DNA of 64,000 nucleotides from assembly GCA_030272155.1 (NCBI GenBank), contig CP126199.1, positions 3,088,501 to 3,152,500 on the forward strand. The letters are read 5' to 3'. Position numbers and translations under genes: made by a program. The stretch's first letter is position 1. Every line of letters begins with the position of its first letter. Origin of the DNA: Tetradesmus obliquus. Lineage: Eukaryota > Chlorophyta > Chlorophyceae > Sphaeropleales > Scenedesmaceae. The notes below the pieces were generated by a model that was not told where the DNA came from, made no database searches, and saw only the letters and a program-made list of their open reading frames with translations. This document shows positions 12,901-25,004 of the stretch, one piece after another.

Positions 12901-15900
12901 TTCTCTGCTGTGTCCTGCGCTGCCTCCAGCTCAGCGCTGAGGCTGACAACCTTGCCCTCAGCATCCTCCAGGTCGGCCTGTGCTTGAGTGTACAGGCTCT
13001 GCAGCTTGGAGGCCTGCAGCAGCAGCAGCAGCAGTAGCAGCAGCAGCAGCAGGTGCTAGGTCAGCACGAAACAGCTGACGGCACATACTGCGCGTGGAAG
13101 CAGCGCAGCAGCTGCGGCCAACGGGCCAGGGCACTGGCAACACCCTGACATGATGTGGAACTGCTGCGGCACCTGTGTTGGCAGCCGGCAGTTCACAAAA
13201 GATGGACAATGTGTCTTGCAGGAAGGTGCAGCACAGCCAGGTACCACACCAGCTAGCTTGATCATGCTTCAAGTACATGGAAGCTGCTTGTGAAGCCCCA
13301 CCAACAGAACAGTAGGGGAACTGACTACAAAACTGAATACACATGCAGCAAAGTACCAAACTCAGCAGCACCTAGGGGTGCTGCACCAAACCCTGCACAA
13401 GGTGTCCACAACGGCATGCAGCAACACAGCGCAGCGCTGCACCTGCGCCCGCTGCTGCTCCAGCTGCGCAGCCACATCATCGTTTCAAGCCATGCCACAG
13501 CCCGGGCTAGGACAGCAGCATGCCAAAACACGACACATATGCATGTGATCAAAGTGCAGCGCCGCACCTGCGCCCGCTGCTGCTCCAGCTGTGCAGCCAC
13601 ATCGTTGTACTCTGCCTCCGCCTGTGCCCTGAACTTGCTGGCCTCCTCAGCCTCTGCTGCTGCGCGTGCAGCAAGCTCAGCTGCCTGCTGCTTCAGCTTT
13701 GTCATGGCATCCTTCATGCCTGCAGGAGCAGCAGCAGCATGCAAGGAAACGGTTGACTAACGGTTGACTTAGTGCCGAGGCTTTGTGCTTGGCTGGATGG
13801 GCAGCGTACTAAACTACCTAGTAGGTGCATGTATCATTTGACATCGACTGCCAGCTGGCAAACTAGAGCTTCGCATACCGTACTTTCAAGCGTACGATCT
13901 GACATGCACGAACAGGCTGTAGGCAAGCTTGCAGGGAGCCCCAATTGCATCTGTATATATGCACATGTGAGCCAGGTGGGTTGCGCACCTGTGCCCTCCA
14001 CCTGCAGGTTGTTGATGATCTCCTGCTGCTCAGCCACGCTGGCAGTGGCAGAGTCAAGGCTGGCAAGCGCATTGGACAGCTGCGCCTGCAGGCGACAGCA
14101 ACGGCACGCAGGGTGGGCAGACATTCAATACACATGCGCCGGCGGCGTCCGGCTGCAATATTTGGTTTCACACAGTACATGGAGCTGTGGCAGCAGCAAT
14201 GGCACAGCATTGCAGATTACCTGTGCATCAGTGCAGGACGCAGCGGGGACCTGAGAGCCTAGGATAGAGCTCGCTGCTGCCACGCCATCACTTAACCAGC
14301 CAGGTCTGGCATCATGTATGCGCCCCGCACCTGTGCTGCCGCAAGCTCTGCCGCCTTGGCGTCCGTCTCCTCGCCCATGCTGCTGAGGGCAGCCGCCTGC
14401 TGCGCCACCTGCGCTGAGGCCTCCTCCAGCATGCGGCGCACCTCGCCAGCCTCCGCCTGCAGCAGCAGCATGAGAGGCAGTTGGTATGCTAAAACACATG
14501 TACACTCAATTGTCAAAGCCCGACAGTGCTGACGCCTCCTCCAGCATGCGGCGCACCTCGCCAGCTTCCGCCTGCAGCAGCAGAAGAGGCAATTGGTATG
14601 CTAAAACACATGTACAATACAATCCCAACTGCAGCTGAACCGTGCTGAGGCCTCCTCCAGCATGCGGCACACCTCGCCAGCTTCCGCCTGCACGGCAGCA
14701 TGAGAGGCAATTGGTCTGTTGAAACACATTTACAATTGATTGTCAAAGCCCGACAGTGCTGACGCCTCCTCCAGCATGCGGCGCACCTCACCAGCCTCCG
14801 CGTGCGCGGCAGCAGAGATGCACGTACATGCTACAACTCTCAGCTGCTTGCTATCTTAGACAATGTTGCAGTTCTGAGGCAGCAGACACAAATACCTGCA
14901 GTTCCTTGAACACACACTCCCCATGGCTTCTGCCGCGACGTGCTCGCTCCAAGTGAACAGCACAGGCAGTACAAGCAATACACCACACGCACGCACGCAA
15001 ATCCACCCCCTGCTTCCACAAGCACTCTGCATAGCTCCTGCCACGACACACTCGCTCAAGCGCCGAACACCAGCAACACAAATACACATACATCACACAC
15101 ACCTGTGCGGCAAACTTTGCGGCGCGCTCCGCCTCCAGCAGCTCCGCTGACGCAGCCGCCTCGTCCTTCATTGCCTCAACCAACCACCATATATGTGCCA
15201 ATCCTGAGGCAACATACCATGCAAATACACGCAGAACCCCGACCTCCTCGGACACAGACTCCCTACGGCTTCTGCCATGCCGTGCTCGCTCCAAGTGTAC
15301 AGCACAACCAATACAAACACAGATAAATCATGCCCCCATCTGTGCGGCAAACTTTGCGGCGCGCTCCGCCTCCAGCAGCTCCGCTGACGCAGCCGCCTCG
15401 TCCTTCATTGCCTCAACCACCCGCTATAGTCCACTGCCTCCTTTCACAAACACTCTGCATAGCTTTACGCTACGACACGCTCGCTCAAGCGCACAACACA
15501 AGCAGTACACATACAGCAGTAAACAAATGTTCTGCGCGCCCGCCTGCGCAGCAAATTTTGCTGCGCGCTCCGCCTCCAGCAGCTCCGCCGACGCAGCCGG
15601 GTCGTCCTTCATCGCCTCAACCATCCACCATATATGTGCCAATCCTGAGGCAACATACCATGCAAATACAGGCAAAACATCTACCTCCTCGGACACAGAC
15701 TCCAAACGGCTTCTGCCACGCGTGCTCGCTCCAAGTGCACAACCAATACAAACACAGATAAACCATGCACCCACCTGTGCGGCGAACTTTGCTGCGCGCT
15801 CCGCCTCCAGCAGCTCAGCTGAGGCAGCCGCCTCGTCCTTCATTGCCTCAACCAGCCGCTTCTCAGCAGCCAGCGCACGCGTGGCCAGCTCAGCAGCACG

Positions 15901-16230
15901 CTGCGCAGCCTCGCGCTCCTGCAAGCAGCGCCAGGGCATGCAGATGATGGCTACACGCAGCGCAACGCCAGCCTGCAGCGCGGCCATCATTGCATCCTTC
16001 CCAGTTGCTTGCCAAGGTACAGCTGCCTGCTCTGCTGCACCAACATTGCGCGCAACCGTAATATGATTTGCTTGACGGCTTAAACCCAACAGCCCCTGCA
16101 GCGCTGCATCCCACCTGCTGCTCGATGCTCATCAGCTGCGCTGATGCTGCTGCGCTGATGGAGGCCTCCTCCTTGAGCTGCCCCACCAACGCCTGCTCGG
16201 CCTCCAGCGCTGCACGCGCAGCGGATGCCT

Positions 16231-16305
<75 letters not shown>

Positions 16306-17363
16306 CAGATGCAGCAGCAACACGTTCATCTTTTTGAGTGCCTGGATGTGTTGTTTGAGCCGTTGACGCAGCTGCTCTGCAACCCAGGCCTTTGTACGAA
16401 CACTCTGGCAAGCAGATGCTGGTTAGGCCCATGTGCTGCTGCTGGCCATTGCCCATGAGCACACTACAGCTGCTGTTCTGCAGATTGCGGCACTTGAAAC
16501 ATGTTTGCTTTGCATGGCACAGCAGTTGCTGCAGCGCGCACCTGCGCCTTCAGTGCTTCTACTGCTGAGCGCTCAGCAGCCAGCTTGTCATCCAGTGCAG
16601 CCTGCAGGAAGCACACAAGCGAGCATGAGTCAGCAATCACGGGCGCTTCAGCAAAGCACAAGCCGCAGCAAAAATGAAGCAAGCTTATACATCCTTTGGT
16701 GAATGCTGCTTGATCTGAACAACTCAGGAGGCTGCCTGCTGCTGGTCAGCTCAAGCAGCTCTTAGTAGCTGTTAGCGGTCCAGCCAGGCCCCAAGCATTC
16801 AGATGCGCGTCGGCATACAATCAGCTGTCTTGAAACTCGCTCAGAGACTGTGACTGTGATGCCTGTCTGCTGGTCGAGAATCTGAAGCCCAATTGCTGCG
16901 GCTGTCTGAAGCTGTCTGCTGGGAAGTGCTTTCGCACCTCTGATTCCTTCTTCTGCATGGGTGCAATGCCTGCCGCGCCTGACTGAATGCATGATGCCGG
17001 CAACTCTGGCAGTAGTACAATAGGTGCACCCACTTCACTACTCTGGCTGCTGTAGCTATCTGCGGCTATCTGCAGGGGCAAGTTGCCTGCTGCCTGTCAG
17101 CTGAAAGGCCGTCAATTCAATGTGGAAGTGGCTGAGCTGCATGTAATGCACATGTGACTGCTGCATGGCTGTCTGAAGGCGAGCAGTGTCACACACCTCA
17201 GTCTCCTTCTTCTGCATCAGCACCACGCCTGCTACACCAGCTCCCAGCAGCAGCCCAATGGCAGCACCAGGGTTGATGAAGCTGCTGGCCTCCAGGTCAG
17301 CAGCATCCACGGCAACGGACGGCGCCGGCTGCACATGTTTGACCAACGTTTGACCACAGGTTT

Positions 17364-17412
<49 letters not shown>

Positions 17413-18712
17413 GTCAGCAGGGCAGCCACTGCAAAAGGTGGTCGGCAAGTTGGTGCATGGTCAGTTGCTGAAGGCACTGTTGTGCGGGCAGCATGGACGA
17501 GCCTTCTGACCGTCACAGCTGCTGTACAACATGACATAGAGCCCAAGTCTGCAGACGCGCATATTGACCGCAATTCATGTGTGCAGAAAGCATGCATATT
17601 ATCCAAAGGCGATCACCAACTGCAGCAGTGCACTCTCAGGCAGCTACCCAGGCCAAACAGCAAGCATCCGCCGCAGAATCGCTGCCATTGCTTGACCGGT
17701 TTTAGGCCAGCACAGCCTGTAAACTACCCTCACCCTAGAAGCAGCGACCAGCTCAGCGCGGCGTGCAGCTTCCTTTGCCTCTGCCTGCGCTGCCTGCGCC
17801 TGCGCCTGTGCTCGCTGCAGCTCCTGCTGCGCTGCATCCAGTTGCTTCTGCAGGTCGCCCAAGCGCTGCTTGTCCTCAAAAGACAGCTGCGCAACTGGCT
17901 TTGACTGCAGGGCCTCATACTCCTGTGCAGCAGCAGCAGCAGCAGCAGTTGAAGAGCATACCCTTGATATCCTTGCAGTCTGCTGTGGATGAAGGTGGCC
18001 AGACTTCAGCACCAGAGCCAATTGCAAGTCGATGATGATAAGTGCTCCTGCGTGTGGGTCTCAGGCCTCAGAGGCGCCCACACAAGCTGACTTGTGCTGC
18101 CCATCTACGCCTGGCAGCTGCATCTTGCATGCCAGCCTGACCATCTGCTTGGACTCAGCGCTTGTCAGGCCCCGGCTTGCGTCTTTAAAGCACCAATAAT
18201 GGGTCAGGTGTGGTATGCGATCATAAAACATCTAAAGCAGCTGCAGGTTCACTCGCTACCAATTCACAGATTGTCAGCAAGGCAGTAACAGCAAGAGTGG
18301 CACCAGCAGCAGCAGCACTGGTGCTTCACCCAGCAAGCTCACCAGCATTGCAGGAGACCGTGTCAGCATCGGCAGGGCCCTCCCATTGCCTGTGCGTGAG
18401 GCAATTATCTCCTCCATTGCCGCAGCTGCGTTTTGGGACTCGACATATGAGCTGGCCACTGCCGGCTGCAGTGCCTGCAGGTACACAATTGCGGTGTCGG
18501 CGCAAATGATCGGAACATAATTGCTTGACAGCAGCACTTTATCAGCCTACCAACAGCACGGAGGCCACGCCAGCCAATCCCGCTGCAGCAGCTTGGTCAA
18601 GGCGAGTGCTGTGGGGCCTGATGACGTTGCATTGTACGCTTAAACGGATGCATCGAGAATTGCGAGCAAGAGGCCGGCCCAGTGGGCGGCACGTCTGCCT
18701 GTGCACAAGCAT
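9909..18712 (-). CDS. Organelle-targeted, membrane-anchored long coiled-coil protein (MFP1-like architecture)
   Basis: Seventeen phase-consistent exons: 18551-18712, 18343-18474, 17734-17922, 17197-17328, 16542-16601, 16115-16228, 15775-15918, 14331-14456, 13989-14085, 13568-13719, 12873-13013, 12513-12720, 12109-12221, 11416-11562, 10930-11050, 10564-10697, 9909-10283; 848 residues. The N-terminus is rich in Arg, Ser and Cys and acid-poor at first, like a transit peptide. One hydrophobic segment lies near residues 180-200 (NPGAAIGLLLGAGVAGVVLM), followed by about 550 residues of Ala/Glu/Gln/Leu heptads predicting a long coiled coil. The tail is basic (GGKKGGKRGATRS). Transit peptide, one membrane span and coiled coil recall MFP1, a thylakoid nucleoid-associated protein, but I cannot show homology. 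At least six exon edges are duplicated in the adjacent introns. The GTG-containing first exon start at 18712 is the first ATG of the open leader. Confidence 0.82.
11637..13480 (-). repeat. Single partial exon copies in introns 10, 12 and 13
   Basis: Three separate events. 13443-13480 repeats the 3' end of exon 10 with a GT donor. 12388-12427 repeats the 3' end of exon 12 (LEAIKSEYITA) with a GT donor. 11637-11682 repeats the 5' start of exon 14 (VNELKADYARQLSAA) with an AG acceptor. The first two are downstream and the third upstream of the intact exon. Confidence 0.82.
14529..14800 (-). repeat. Three upstream copies of the 5' end of exon 8 with acceptor
   Basis: The acceptor and first ~43 nt of exon 8 (encoding AEAGEVRRMLEEAS; real exon 14331-14456) recur at about 14529-14571, 14645-14687 and 14759-14800, with a period near 115 bp. 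Two copies keep a CAG directly before the repeated exon start; the outermost has lost it. All lie upstream of the intact exon. Confidence 0.88.
14880..15774 (-). repeat. Higher-order tandem array of exon 7 copies
   Basis: The 3' ~80 nt of exon 7 (encoding VEAMKDEAAASAELLEAERA) recur at about 15544-15624, 15341-15420 and 15103-15183, all downstream of the intact exon in the transcript. The spacers alternate between two types: CCATATATGTGCCAATCC recurs near 15188 and 15628, while CTCTGCATAGCT recurs near 15031 and 15453. The array is therefore an ABAB structure with a unit of about 435-440 bp. Copies 15103 and 15341 are nearly identical over 80 nt. Donor positions differ: GT in copy 15103, AT in 15341, GC in 15544. 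Confidence 0.88.
16232..16303. repeat. CAG/CTG microsatellite at the acceptor of coiled-coil exon 6
   Basis: About 24 CAG units on the + strand (CTG in the transcript). The tract is the 3' end of intron 5 and supplies the CAG acceptor of exon 6. A similar tract at about 17370-17411 lies in intron 3 some 40 bp before exon 4. Confidence 0.93.
16938..16985 (-). repeat. Copy of the 3' end of the transmembrane exon
   Basis: A diverged copy of the end of exon 4 (17197-17328), reading GAAGIAPMQKKESE against GVAGVVLMQKKETE, followed by GT. It lies in intron 4, downstream of the real exon. Confidence 0.75.
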
Positions 18713-19888
18713 GTCTGCTGCTGCTTCCCCTGTCTTGCTGCCCAGCCAAGCAGTGGATTAAACAAAGATAGGAGGTTGTTGTGCAGCGTTCATGGGCAAT
18801 TGGCTCGGATGGTGCTAGTTCTGGTCAGCTAGGGTTCTGAAGGTGCACATGTGCAGAGGTGTGCTGGGTGCTGAGCTGTACTGCAGCAGGCCAGTGACAG
18901 AGGCTGTGCAGGCCCGGCTGCTGCAACACCTCGTGTATATGTCAGTGATGGTTTGATGACGCTTCATAAGCGCATTGCTTGCTTTGTATAATACCTGGTG
19001 CAACGGTGCAGGCATAATTGATCATACCATGTCTGTGTTGTGTTGTTGAACCTCAGCAATGGTAGGCTGCATTTCGTCGTGGGCCTGCAGGAAGACGGAT
19101 GGATTCATAGCACAACAACAGCATCTGCGCCTGACTCGAGATCTATCAGTCGACCCATTAGTATGGGTCACTGTGAACAGCTGGTGCTCCAACCAGCGAG
19201 GTGTGGTTACACCCTCCAGCAAATCTAGACACGATACCACGATCCAACAATCTCGGAGGGACTGGAAGCCTCGACGTTGCACGACGACGCAGCTGCATCA
19301 GATAATCCTTGGCAGTAAGTATCAGGGTGACTTCCAAACCAAGGACAATGAGCAAGCCGGCAACGCGGGCTTGGAGACGTAAGTGCGCCCTAATCAGCGG
19401 GATTATATTGTGTCAAATGGAGCGCGTGAGATGGATAGGTCAAGCAGGAGCGCTGTGACCTGTGCAGCGGGCGACCGCCAGTAGCTCAACATTTGGCCGA
19501 TGACATACCACTCTAATGTGTGTCTCGACCCTTCTTAACATTTTGTGTGATCCATGCTTACATTACTACATATCCCCTAGGCCTCCTGAACTACTTGCGT
19601 TCACATTGACAGCTTCCCCGGGCCACAGCGGTCCCAGCTCTTTCGTGTCCAGATCTGAATTGGTTTTGGCAGCATCTGCATTTATCTTTTGCATTCACGG
19701 CTGAACATCTGCTGCACAAACGACGGTTCTCTCGTGCGCATTTGCTGTCGCGTTGTGCTGATCGCGGGTGACAGACGAGCGATCATAGCAGAATAAGCAG
19801 CCTCGACAACTCGCGGCATGCTGCGTGCAGCCTGGCTGCCGCACCAGCAGTGCTAACCAGCTACTGCACAGCAGCAGCAGCCCTCCAC
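18713..19888. promoter_or_regulatory. Divergent spacer with a short upstream ORF
   Basis: About 1.2 kb between the start codons of the coiled-coil gene (-) and the membrane protein (+). No coding exon is supported. Near the right end a 12-codon ORF (ATG 19818, TAA 19854-19856) precedes the main ATG at 19889 by about 30 nt. If it is transcribed it could lower translation of the membrane protein. Confidence 0.4.
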
Positions 19889-22178
19889 ATGCAGCAGGGC
19901 CGGGATGGCGCAGGGCCCAGCAACGCGCCCGTGCTGCACCGGCCGGCAGCAGCCCAGCCCGCCCCCTTCCACATCAGCTGCCTGCTGGAGTTCCAGGATG
20001 CCCGCATCGAGGCAGCCTACCAGCACTACATGTACAAGATGCAGCAGACAGCAGACGTGTGCCTCATCATCATCAACGTATTCGCAGTGCTGGTAGCACT
20101 GGTCAAACAATACGCAATGCCAGTCGCCAGCGGCCCGCCCACAGCAGCACTCTACCTGCTGTCAGGCAGCCAATCCCTTGCGCTGCTCGCGCTGCTGCTG
20201 ACAGCGCCAGCTGCATACGCGCGCCACAGAGGGCTCATCATCGGCTGTACACGCATGTACCGCCTCGCAGTATGGCTGCTGTACCTGCGAGAGCCTTATC
20301 CGCCGCGGCTCTTCCGGCGTAACTTATCGCTGCGGTTGTTTCTGCTGTCCCCTGCGGGCGGCAACGTGTGGCTAGCGCTGTTTTATCCGCTGCCGCTGTC
20401 GCTGCACCTGCTGCTGCTGGGGCTGTCTTCACTGGTGGCAACTTGGAGGAGCTCAGCCTTGCAGGAGCCGCTGTCACACCTTGATATCTCACAGGAGCAG
20501 CTGGCACACGCGTACAAGCAGCTGTCACGCTTCTCAAAGTGAGTGTGTGTGACGTGTTGTTACGAGTGTGTGACAAACAGCGTCTGATGAGCTGCGCGTG
20601 CTGAGGCTTGCTGCGATCCTGGTGCTGGCTGCAGCAGCTGTAGCAGCTTGTGTGCAGATGTATCTGGAAGAGTTCACCGGGGCACCACCAATAGAGCAGC
20701 TGTTGCAGCCAGTGGGCAGCAGCAATAACAGCTATGTTACCTCTGAAGCTCAGCTGCAGCGGTTGCCAAAGGTTTGTCAATTGATGGTCATCGGCACCAT
20801 GGATGGGCATGTTGCCAGCTGCAGAAGCACGGCAATCATTGATGCTCATGACATGCCAGTCAATTGCAGCTAGCAGCCAGCAGCAGTGTGGCTTCATGTT
20901 ACTGCTGTTGCCATGTGCGGGTTGCACGGTTGCCTTGCACATGCATGCCTAGTGGGGCTGCATGTGGGGCGCACTGCCCATACAAACATGCGGGTTCATC
21001 GTCACTGCTTGCTACAAACCCTGGTCACCTATAACTCTCTGCTGCTGCCTGTTGTCACTGCTGCTATTGCTGCAGGTTTTTTGAGATGCCGAGTGGCCGG
21101 CTGCTGCAGCGCTGGCCGGCGCCCTCCCTGACAGACGCGGACCGCGTGTGGTGCATGTACGCATTCGTGGCGCTGGTGTACGGCCTGCTGCTGCCGCTGC
21201 TGCTGCTGTTCATCAAAGAGGTGCACTTTAGAGGTGAGGCCTGCTGCTGATTGGCCAGCTGGCAGCATCGCAACATGTGTGTTGGATGTGCCTTGGTGTG
21301 CGCAGCAGCTGTTGCGTATCATGTGTGCGCTGCGTGAGTTCTGCTGGTAGCAGATTGCTGTGTCACCGCCAGGTGCCGTGCGACTCTGCAACACCACATA
21401 CTCTTGGTGCAGCTTCCCTTGCATGCCCAGCACCGCCAGTGCTGACTTGTACTGCGTGGCCTGCTGCAAACTGTACTGCCTGCACTCCGCTTCCTGCACT
21501 GCCTGCATGCTCCACATTGTACTGCCTGCACCAACGTGGTTGGTTTGTACTGCCTGTCCTGCCGCCACTTGTACTGCCTGCACCAACGTGGTTGGTTTGT
21601 ACTGCCTGTCCTGCCGCCACTTGTACTGCCTGCACCAACGTGGTTGGTTTGTACTGCCTGTCCTGCCGCCACTTGTACTGCCTGCAGTCCGCTTCCTGTA
21701 CTGCCTGCGGCCAGCCGTCAGCGAGTCTCACATGAACAGCCTGCGCAACGCGCTGTACAGCATCACCACAGCAGCTTGCTTCCTCACCGTCACAATGGTG
21801 CCATGCGCTTGGAGCCTCGTCCAGCTTGCCTCCCGCTACCTTGCAGCACAGCAGGGCCAGCTGAAGGCAGATGGCGTGCTGTTTTTGTTCACTGTCGTGA
21901 GCTTGGAAGTCTTCATGCGCTTCTGGCTGCTGGCAGTAATGCAGCAGGCAATGCAGCGCGTGGTGAGGCCAGGAATGTTGTGGCTGCTGCTGCGGATGTC
22001 GGGGCCGCAGGCGCGCAGCGCGGCGCCACTGGCGGCGGCTGCGCCAGGTCAGCAGCAGCAGCAGCAGCTGCAGCAGGGGGCGGGCAGTGGCGTGGCTGCT
22101 GGCGTGAGTGCAGCAGGGCTGCGGCAGCGGCCTGCAGCAGCAGCAGCAGCAGCAGCGGCGGCGGCGGCAGGCATGTGA
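19889..22178 (+). CDS. Polytopic membrane protein, family not recognised
   Basis: Proposed exons: 19889-20538, 20606-20771, 21086-21233, 21688-22178; 484 residues. Hydrophobic segments suggest roughly seven or eight membrane spans, for example TADVCLIIINVFAVLVALV, LAALLA-like runs near 20160-20220, LFYPLPLSLHLLLLGLSSLV, LAAILVLAAAAVAACV and VYGLLLPLLLLFI. The tail is a low-complexity Gln/Ala run. The N-terminus (HISCLLEFQDARIEAAYQHY) precedes the first span. The start at 19889 is the first ATG of the frame; upstream codons in frame lack one. Borders of exons 2 and 3 are the least certain: their acceptors (CTGAG, TTGAG) are weak but keep the frame. Nothing identifies a substrate or partner. 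Confidence 0.62.
21517..21672 (+). repeat. 52-bp tandem repeat forming the end of intron 3
   Basis: Three direct copies start at 21517, 21569 and 21621, each beginning TTGTACTGCCTGCACC. A fourth, partial start at 21673 (TTGTACTGCCTGCAG) is the acceptor used for exon 4. The repeat unit thus derives from the intron end and multiplies acceptor-like sequence just before the exon. Confidence 0.93.
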
Positions 22179-22194
22179 AGTGCACCAGTGCTTT

Positions 22195-22275
22195 TGGGTT
22201 TGTGTGTGTTGCAGCAGGGCTGCGGCATCGGCCTGCAGCAGCAGCAGCGGCGGCGGCGGGCATGTGAAGTGGGCA
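22195..22275 (+). repeat. Copy of the 3' end of the membrane-protein ORF
   Basis: The segment around GCAGCAGGGCTGCGGCA and the Ala-rich CAG/GCG run ending GGGCATGTGAAGTG repeats the last ~75 bp of the coding region (about 22110-22190), including the stop codon. Confidence 0.8.
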
Positions 22276-24738
22276 GGCGCTGGTGGTGGTGGTGTGAGTG
22301 GGGGTGTGCCATGGGTTCAGTTGTTAGGATAGCGCAATGGGGTAGATCGGCATGAATTGGTGATGGTTCAGGTGGTGGAAGTGACGTGCGCCACGAGTTG
22401 CTTTGAGGTTGGTGTGTGTTGCAGATGGCGTGGCAATGCTGGCCTGGCACTTTCAAACAATATGATCAGGCAGCTTTTGTGGCGATGATTAGGCACAGCT
22501 GTGCGCATAAATGGAAGGTTCCCCTTTATGGCAGGTTGCGGTGTGCATACCTGCATTTGTGTCTTGCATGGCGGAGGCACAGCTAGTCACAGAGCCAGCT
22601 CGCATGATGTGCCGCTGTTGTCGCTGCAGCAACTGCGTCCTATCATCAGTGACAGCATATGCGGTACACTGTATAGTGGACGTACAGCAGCACGGGGTGT
22701 GCGCGCCGGTGTGCGTGCGCGTGCATGCGGAAGTGTGTGCAAGGTCCTGGGTGCTGCCCTGGCAACCTTTGGCAGGGCTGCGTCTGGAGCAGTACATTGC
22801 ATGCATGGAATGAGCTTGCGTGGGCGCCTGGATGGAAGGGTTACATTGGTGTCTTCATGCGGCTACGCCACGACAGGCACCTGGACAAGTGGGAAGCCTC
22901 GTGGGCGCGAGCTGCGCGCTTGCTGTGTGTCTTTGGCAGGCGGCAGGGCGTTGAGTGAGGCATGCGCATGGCGCGTACTTGCGCTTAGCTGTGCTTGGTT
23001 TTGCAGCTTGTTGCGTTGTGCCAGAATGCTGGCGCAGGGCGACAACTCGCGGGCAACTGGACTAGCAGCGTGACGCGTAGGTGCTGGTAGCAGCTGGGGT
23101 TTGTTTGCAGCTGTCATGTGAGCAGGCAGGCAGGCATCTGGCTGCTTGTGGTGTTGTGTGGCTCACAGGTCCTTGCCTGACGGCGTTAGTTACAGCGTGG
23201 TTCTGTTTGTGTGGCGAATACTTCAACACGTGCGTAGCAGCTTGCCTCCTGACGTTGCTTACAGGAAGTGGCAGGTTGCAGAACAGGCGTCAACACATGA
23301 ATCAGCCCCCACTATTGGCACGCGGCATATTTGGGGATTGAACTACAACCAGGTACATTATGGCAGCAGTACGGCTGCTGTTGCTGCTGCTTGCAGCATC
23401 AGGTTATGGATGCTGAAGGCGACTAGCGCGCAACATTGCTCAGGCCACTGTTACAGGAAGCTGCTGTAGCATCTTGCTGCCACTAGCTGCTGCAAGCATC
23501 TTCAGATGCTGCCACTACTTTCTCTGAACCAGCTGCTTGTGTCCCGTGTTATGGGAAGGGCAACTGATGGCGTCGCTGTGGATTGGAGGCAGTACGGCTG
23601 TGCTGCATATGTGTTATGTGTGCTGTACGTGTGACGATGTCTCTTTTTTGGACCCCGTAGCGGATTGTGTGTGCTGTTAGGCGCTCCACTTTGTGCTCAA
23701 AGCCGCACTTGTTTTGGGGGTGAACTTGTTAAAGCCATAGCAGCAGCAGCAGCAGCAGCAGCGGCAGCAGCAGCAACTGTTGCTGGCAGCACCGGCAGAG
23801 TAAGACCTACTCTGCAGGCAGTGCTGCTAGCTGACTGCATCTGCAGGGCCAAGCACAGCACTGTGTGCTGCTACATCGCACCGAGCCGTGTGCGGCCCGC
23901 TGGTGCGCACACGCACCCAGGCATGGGATAACAACCTGGCTTTGGTCTGCTGGTGCCGGTTGCTGTTGAGACTGTAGCGGGGCGGGGTTTGGTTGAAGGG
24001 TGGCGCCTGTTCCTGCAAAGTGCATCGGTTTCTGGCAGTACTGCTGCGTGATTGCCTGGTGCTTGCATCTTTCGTGTGATATTGTGGATGTGCGCGCGAG
24101 TGCTGCTTATTTAGTGCTCGAGTTGTTTGAAGCAGCGTCACTGACGCCAGCAGACTGCACAAGTGAGCCAGTGCCAGGCTTGCTTACTTGTGCAGATCAT
24201 CATCATGTTACCCATCAAGCCATAGCATCAACGCCATGCTACTTGTGCAGATGTTGTGCTGTGGCAGTGCACTGCTATCAGCCCAATTGCCATGTGCAGG
24301 CAGTGTATGTCAAGATGTTTTATGCAAGGGCTCGCGCGCCCATTCCTGTTTGCGGAATGTTTTACCAGCTGCAGCTCTAGCCACAGCTACGGCTCAAGCT
24401 TGCCGCTGCTGGTATACTGTGATTGTCAGAATGGCATCAGTGATCTTGATACCTACCCTTCAGGCGCGTGGGCATCCCTGCTGAGCATCTGTGTCATAGG
24501 ATCGTCTATTATGCATGTTCCAGCATCGTGTAATCACCCGAACATGCAACGGCCAAGTGGACGCAGCTATGCATATACCTTGGTTTTTGGGAGTTAAAGG
24601 CCCGTCTTAACTTCGGCGGCCTTACAAGTATCCAGCCGTATAAGCAACAGCGAGATGCATCAAGCCGCCACACTCCCCACACATACGAAGCAACAAGCAG
24701 CCCCAAACACTAGTACTGCGCTGAACAACAGCACCCCA
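22276..24738. other. 2.5 kb without supported gene
   Basis: This is the shared downstream region of the membrane protein (+) and the decayed MYND gene (-). A 190-codon open frame at 22501-23073 (+) is Cys-, Arg- and Val-rich, lacks a domain and has no clear splice partners, so I leave it out. The segment is GT-rich on the + strand, with a short CAG tract near 23740-23775. It may hold 3' UTRs or an unrecognised gene. Confidence 0.4.
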
Positions 24739-24933
24739 TCAGCATCTGTTTGCTGTCACAGCTCTATGGTAGAGCACATGTGCAACGTGCTGGCTATCAG
24801 CTGTCATGCTGTGAGAAGCTATTCCTGCTGCTGGTCCCTGCGTGCCGCGGCGATGCGCTTGCACACCGGCGCGTGCTGCCCTTTCCAGCACTGCTGCTGG
24901 CAGGACTTGCTGCTGAGCCTGCTGGCCTTCAAA

Positions 24934-25004
<71 letters not shown>

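Noticed and set aside
14529-15774. Interpretation as many additional constitutive coiled-coil exons
   Set aside because: Most copies lack either a valid acceptor or a GT donor, whereas the outer intact exons already join in phase. Alternative use remains possible.
22501-23073. 190-codon open frame after the membrane protein
   Set aside because: Cys/Arg/Val-rich, no domain, no convincing start or splice partners. Left as unexplained sequence.
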